Positions 60,617 to 64,000 of a DNA stretch of 64,000 nucleotides are shown piece after piece. The position numbers and the translations under genes were made by a program. The stretch covers positions 581,001-645,000 of the forward strand of contig CP074575.1 of assembly GCA_018394315.1 (NCBI GenBank). Direction: 5' to 3'. The notes beneath the pieces are model-generated. The model was not told the origin of the DNA. It made no database searches and was given only the letters and a program-made list of their open reading frames with translations. This stretch comes from Mycoplasmatota bacterium. Lineage in GTDB: Bacteria > Bacillota_I > Bacilli_A > MAG-NZ. Within the stretch, counting starts at the first letter, position 1. Each line of letters opens with the position of its first letter.

Positions 60617-62170
60617 ATGAAAGATGCATTAAATTTAATTAAGAAACTAGCACATTTTCAATTATCTCAAGATGAATTAATTGAGATTATCAAAAACAAA
60701 AAAGAAGCATTAGTAAATAAGGACAATGTTGTTATTGTTGATAATGGTGAATATACAGGACGATCTCCAAAAGATAGGTTTATTGTTAAGAGTAAGAGTG
60801 CTCCTAATGTTGCTTGGAATGATATAAATCAACCAATATCAAAAGATATATTTGATAATATATTAAGCAAAGCTATCAAGTATATGGAAGATAAAGAATT
60901 GTACTTGTTCAAAGGATTTGCTGGAGCAGATGTTAAACATAGGTTATTTATAGATGTATTAACTGAGAAGGCTTGGCATAATTTATTTGCAAAACAAATA
61001 TTCATTAGACCAAATGAAAGAGAACTAAAGGTACATAATCCCGAGTTTACAGTAATTTGTTTACCTGATTTCAAGGTTGACCCGGTAGTAGATAAAGTTA
61101 ACTCAGATGTTTTTATAGGTGTTAACTTTGAAGATAAGATAGTATTAATCTGTGGTACAAGCTATGGAGGAGAAATCAAGAAATCTATCTTTGGTGTCTT
61201 AAACTATTTGTTGCCAGAGGCTGGAGTATTCCCTATGCATTGTAGTGCTAATACAGATTCTTCAGATAGAACCGCTTTATTCTTTGGTTTAAGTGGTACT
61301 GGGAAGACTACTTTGAGTATGGATCCTGTTAAGTTATTAGTAGGTGATGATGAACACGGTTGGACCGATAAAGGGATTTATAATTTTGAAGGAGGATCAT
61401 ATGCAAAAGTAGACGGTCTAACTTATGAGAAGGATCCGGTTATTTTTGATTTGATTAACGAGGGTACAATTGTTGAAAATGCAGTTGTTCAAGAGATATT
61501 AGATTTTGAAGATACATCCGTTTCTCAAAATATTAGAGCCGTTATTCAGGTCGATAAGATTGATACAAGAAAAGAAGATTTGATGGCTGGACATCCAAAA
61601 GCGATTATTTTCTTAAGTGCTGATGCATATGGTGTTATACCTCCAATCAGTAAGTTAACAAATGAACAAGCAATGTATTACTTTATGAGTGGATATACTT
61701 CTAAGATTCCTGGTACTGAAAGAGGAGTTGCTGAACCGATTACTGTATTTAGTGAGTGTTTTGGAGCTCCATTCATGCCTAGAGCTGCGATTGAATATGC
61801 AACGATGTTAAGAAATAAGATTGAAGAATATGATATTCCTGTTTATTTAATTAATACTGGATGGTACGGAGGTAAATACGGTACTGGTAAACGAATTAAG
61901 TTGAAATATACAAGAAGAATGGTCGACGCAGCAATTAATGGAGAATTAAGTGATATAGAATTCACTTCAGATAATGAGTTTAATTTAGCTGTTCCTATTT
62001 ATATCGAAGGTGTGCCAACTGATTTATTAACTCCTGAAAAGATGTGGGTAAATAATGTTGAATATAAAGATACTGTAAATGGGTTGATTAAACAGTTTAA
62101 GTCTAACTTCTCAAAATTTGAAGATTTAGACGGTATTAATGACGTTATTACTAAAGGACAACCAAGATAA
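60617..62170 (+). CDS. pckA: Phosphoenolpyruvate carboxykinase (ATP)
   Basis: 517 residues. Converts oxaloacetate + ATP to PEP + CO2, or runs in reverse to make ATP in C4-dicarboxylate fermentations. It has PKDRFIVKS, RLFIDVLTEKAWHNLFAKQ, the P-loop FFGLSGTGKTTLSMD, and the kinase-1a/2 regions VGDDEHGWTDKGIYNFEGG and TGWYGGKYGTGKRI. ATP-specific type, normal length. It has TAGGGGG upstream. Confidence 0.96.
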   Translation: MKDALNLIKKLAHFQLSQDELIEIIKNKKEALVNKDNVVIVDNGEYTGRSPKDRFIVKSKSAPNVAWNDINQPISKDIFDNILSKAIKYMEDKELYLFKGFAGADVKHRLFIDVLTEKAWHNLFAKQIFIRPNERELKVHNPEFTVICLPDFKVDPVVDKVNSDVFIGVNFEDKIVLICGTSYGGEIKKSIFGVLNYLLPEAGVFPMHCSANTDSSDRTALFFGLSGTGKTTLSMDPVKLLVGDDEHGWTDKGIYNFEGGSYAKVDGLTYEKDPVIFDLINEGTIVENAVVQEILDFEDTSVSQNIRAVIQVDKIDTRKEDLMAGHPKAIIFLSADAYGVIPPISKLTNEQAMYYFMSGYTSKIPGTERGVAEPITVFSECFGAPFMPRAAIEYATMLRNKIEEYDIPVYLINTGWYGGKYGTGKRIKLKYTRRMVDAAINGELSDIEFTSDNEFNLAVPIYIEGVPTDLLTPEKMWVNNVEYKDTVNGLIKQFKSNFSKFEDLDGINDVITKGQPR

Positions 62171-62197
62171 GGACTCAATGAGATATTGAGTCCTTAT
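62168..62197 (+). terminator. Hairpin after pckA
   Basis: AAGGACTCAAT-gagat-ATTGAGTCCTT; strong stem but only a short T-poor tail, so it may attenuate rather than fully terminate before the next gene. Confidence 0.6.
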
Positions 62198-62213
62198 CTC
62201 TTAGAGGTGAATT

Positions 62214-62744
62214 ATGAATTTGATAGAGCTTAGTAAGGAAGAATACAAGGGTTATGAACTTAAGTTTGAATATGAGACAGACTGTTATTATAAAGTTAAT
62301 ATAACGAAGAGTACTGCTGGATTTAATGTATCCTTTTTTAAGGAGAACTATGACAGTTTAGTTAGTAAATCCTTTGAGGATGATTTATTTCCTGATTATT
62401 TGGATAATGCAAGTGCTTATGGAATATTTGTTGATGAGTCTTTAATTGCTGTCTTAGAAGTGAATAGAGAACTTTACAGTAAAAGACTGAGAGTAACTTC
62501 TATCTTAGTAGAGAAAGAGTATAGAAGAAAAAAAATGGGTAAACTCTTAATGGATAAGGCAAAGGAGATTGCAGGTGAAGAAGGACTTAGAGCTATTATT
62601 TTAGAAACACAAACCTGTAATACTAAGGCGATTGATTTTTACTTATCGCAAGGGTTTGAGCTTGGTGGATTTGATAAGAGTTGTTACTCGAATGATGATA
62701 TTTTGAAAAATGAAGTTAGAATTGAATTAGTTTATTTTACTTAA
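62214..62744 (+). CDS. Streptothricin-acetyltransferase-like GNAT
   Basis: 176 residues behind TTAGAGGTGA. GNAT fold with VTSILVEKEYRRKKMGKLLM (acetyl-CoA motif, R-R-K-K-M-G). The second half, AIILETQTCNTKAIDFYLSQGF and LGGFDKSCYSNDDILKNEVR, closely follows the SatA/nourseothricin acetyltransferase pattern. In soil Bacillota these genes give natural streptothricin resistance. Activity here is inferred from motifs only; a housekeeping small-molecule acetylase remains possible. Confidence 0.82.
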   Translation: MNLIELSKEEYKGYELKFEYETDCYYKVNITKSTAGFNVSFFKENYDSLVSKSFEDDLFPDYLDNASAYGIFVDESLIAVLEVNRELYSKRLRVTSILVEKEYRRKKMGKLLMDKAKEIAGEEGLRAIILETQTCNTKAIDFYLSQGFELGGFDKSCYSNDDILKNEVRIELVYFT

Positions 62745-62770
62745 AAAGAGACGATTGTCTCTTTTTATAT
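62743..62770. terminator. Bidirectional terminator
   Basis: AAAAAGAGAC-gatt-GTCTCTTTTT followed by ATATTTT, between the acetyltransferase and the convergent ABC transporter gene. Confidence 0.85.
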
Positions 62771-64000
62771 TTTATGAAGTTTAGCGTAATATCCACCTAT
62801 TTCTATTAATTCTTCATGAGTACCTCTTTCATCAATTCCTTTGTCTGTTAGTACTAAGATTTGATCAGAGTTTATAATTGTAGATAATCTGTGTGCAATA
62901 ACAATTGTTGTTCTTCCGATTGCTAGTGCGTCTAGTGATTCTTGTATTAGTTTTTCTGTAACATTATCTAGTGAAGAAGTTGCTTCATCTAATATTAAGA
63001 TGCTAGGGTTCTTTAAGAAAAGTCTAGCTATACTTATTCTTTGTTTTTGTCCTCCAGATAATTTAACTCCTCTTTCTCCGACTAATGTATCATAACCATT
63101 TTCAAGAGATATTATAAACTCGTGGATATTTGCTTTTTTACATGCGTCATATACATCTTCTTTGGAAGCAAAAGGATCCCCGTATAGTACATTATCCATT
63201 ACACTACCCCAGAATATATAAACATCTTGCTGAACATGGCCTATCGAGTTTCTAAGTGTGAACAAATCATAGTCCTTTACATCTATACCATCAACTAAGA
63301 CACTACCTTCATCTACCTCATAGAATCTTGGAATTATTTTTGAAATTGTACTTTTACCTACACCTGTCTCACCAACTATAGCTATTTTTTGGCCTGGATT
63401 TATTTTCATGTTAAAATCCTTTAAAACATCGGAATTCGATTTGTTGTATTTGAAAGTGACATTCTTAAATTCTATCTGACCTTTTGGGTTTGTTAACGGT
63501 AACGCGTTTTCCTTTGAGTTAATTCTAGGTTTTATTTTCATTATCGCATGAAATTTTTCATAGCCAGACCATCCACGTTGTATTTGTTGCATCATCATTA
63601 CTAGCCTTCTAATAGGTTGCATTATGAAGTTCATGTATAGAAAATAAGATGTATAACTACCCAAAGAAATTTTATTGTTAGCAACGAAGAAAGCTCCTAG
63701 CGCTAATACTGTTACATTTATCATATCAATTATAAATGAGGTTCCAGATGAGAAAACACCCATTTGGAAGTATGCATCTCTCCATGAATGCTGATAGGAT
63801 TCATTTATATCGTTGAATTTATCTATTTCAAAAGCTTCGTTCGTGTATGCTTTTGTTAATCTAACTCCACCTACACTACTTTCTACTTGCGAATTTATGT
63901 TAGCATGTGTCTGTCTCGTACTTCTGAAGCTTTCCATCATTTTCTTTCTTCTAAGCATCATATATATAATAAGGAACAGGATGAAGGTAAATATTACTCC
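62765..64000 (-). CDS. ABC exporter, half-transporter, 5' end cut off
   Basis: At least 411 residues; the frame continues through the right edge of the window (VIFTFILFLIIYMMLRRKKM precedes the first internal ATGs), so the N-terminal helices are missing. Membrane helices about 70-145 of the visible part, then an ATP-binding domain: Walker A VGETGVGKSTISK, Q-loop VQQDVYIFWG, signature KLSGGQKQR, Walker B SILILDEATSS and H-loop IAHRLSTI. MsbA/LmrA-like type I exporter; often works as a heterodimer with a neighbour, which would lie past the edge. Confidence 0.92.
   Translation of the reverse strand, partial: GVIFTFILFLIIYMMLRRKKMMESFRSTRQTHANINSQVESSVGGVRLTKAYTNEAFEIDKFNDINESYQHSWRDAYFQMGVFSSGTSFIIDMINVTVLALGAFFVANNKISLGSYTSYFLYMNFIMQPIRRLVMMMQQIQRGWSGYEKFHAIMKIKPRINSKENALPLTNPKGQIEFKNVTFKYNKSNSDVLKDFNMKINPGQKIAIVGETGVGKSTISKIIPRFYEVDEGSVLVDGIDVKDYDLFTLRNSIGHVQQDVYIFWGSVMDNVLYGDPFASKEDVYDACKKANIHEFIISLENGYDTLVGERGVKLSGGQKQRISIARLFLKNPSILILDEATSSLDNVTEKLIQESLDALAIGRTTIVIAHRLSTIINSDQILVLTDKGIDERGTHEELIEIGGYYAKLHKI

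Noticed and set aside
1..64000. CRISPR arrays, complete insertion sequences, prophage genes
   Set aside because: No regularly spaced repeats, transposase, integrase or phage structural genes were seen in any part of the window.
1..64000. Mycoplasma-type code with TGA as tryptophan
   Set aside because: Genes use TGG for Trp and end on TGA, for example the DUF6886-like gene at 34437-34976, and reading TGA as Trp is never needed.

Overview
The window is strongly AT-rich, uses ATG, TTG and GTG starts behind clear GGAGG-type ribosome binding sites, and uses TGA as a stop, with tryptophan encoded by TGG, so the standard bacterial code applies. A short SRP RNA, the mnmG-rsmG-parA-parB block, DapH-type (acetylase) diaminopimelate synthesis, MurA, GS type I, PadR/HAAS modules and a six-gene rnf operon point to a low-GC Gram-positive anaerobe of the Bacillota or of the lineages bordering the Mollicutes. 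I cannot place it more exactly from sequence alone.

Layout. (1) 1-7 kb is an accessory zone of small, mostly membrane or exported proteins: three paralogous two-helix proteins, a LytTR regulator paired with a membrane protein, and a remnant gene. Its gaps contain a recurring unit made of a variable hairpin followed by the box ACGGATTTTCAATCCTA. (2) 7.1-12.5 kb is the lysine/DAP block (aminotransferase, then divergent dapF-asd-dapA-dapH) followed by folD. (3) 12.5-22.9 kb holds a four-repeat lipoprotein, two peptidases, the glycine cleavage genes (gcvT-H-PA-PB) with lplA-lipA divergent for lipoylation, and a small heat-shock protein. (4) 22.9-28.4 kb has a Cys-motif membrane protein, a Y-family polymerase with a YolD partner, a PadR-HAAS/DUF4097 pair, and a frameshifted duplicated protein. 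(5) 28.6-34.3 kb is glyA followed by rnfCDGEAB, where RnfB is cut to its first iron-sulfur domain. (6) 34.4-41.9 kb contains a small PadR operon, glnA, a gamma-carbonic anhydrase homologue, two-subunit fumarase, murA, rpmE, tdk, tadA and the SRP RNA. (7) 42-52.6 kb contains a nucleotidyltransferase-like protein, a two-component system, mnmG-rsmG-parA-parB, DUF951, a MazG-like protein, an MFS transporter and an AI-2E family permease. (8) 52.6-60.5 kb is a second accessory zone: a LytS-like/GGDEF/HD-GYP protein, small genes, a PD40 lipoprotein, an NYN-LOTUS protein, and two decayed tRNA-Gln copies leading up to intact tRNA-Gln and tRNA-Tyr. (9) The right end has pckA, a streptothricin-acetyltransferase-like gene and a cut ABC exporter.

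How it fits together: GlyA, the GCS proteins and FolD connect serine, glycine and folate one-carbon units. LplA and LipA supply lipoate for GcvH. Rnf would couple ferredoxin and NAD to an ion gradient. PckA and fumarase sit around the C4-acid/PEP node. The most notable signals are the hairpin-plus-box repeat of the accessory zones, the stepwise tRNA-Gln scars, the minimal RnfB, the LytTR/membrane pair, and a DapF that keeps its catalytic cysteines but has lost several substrate-contacting motifs.
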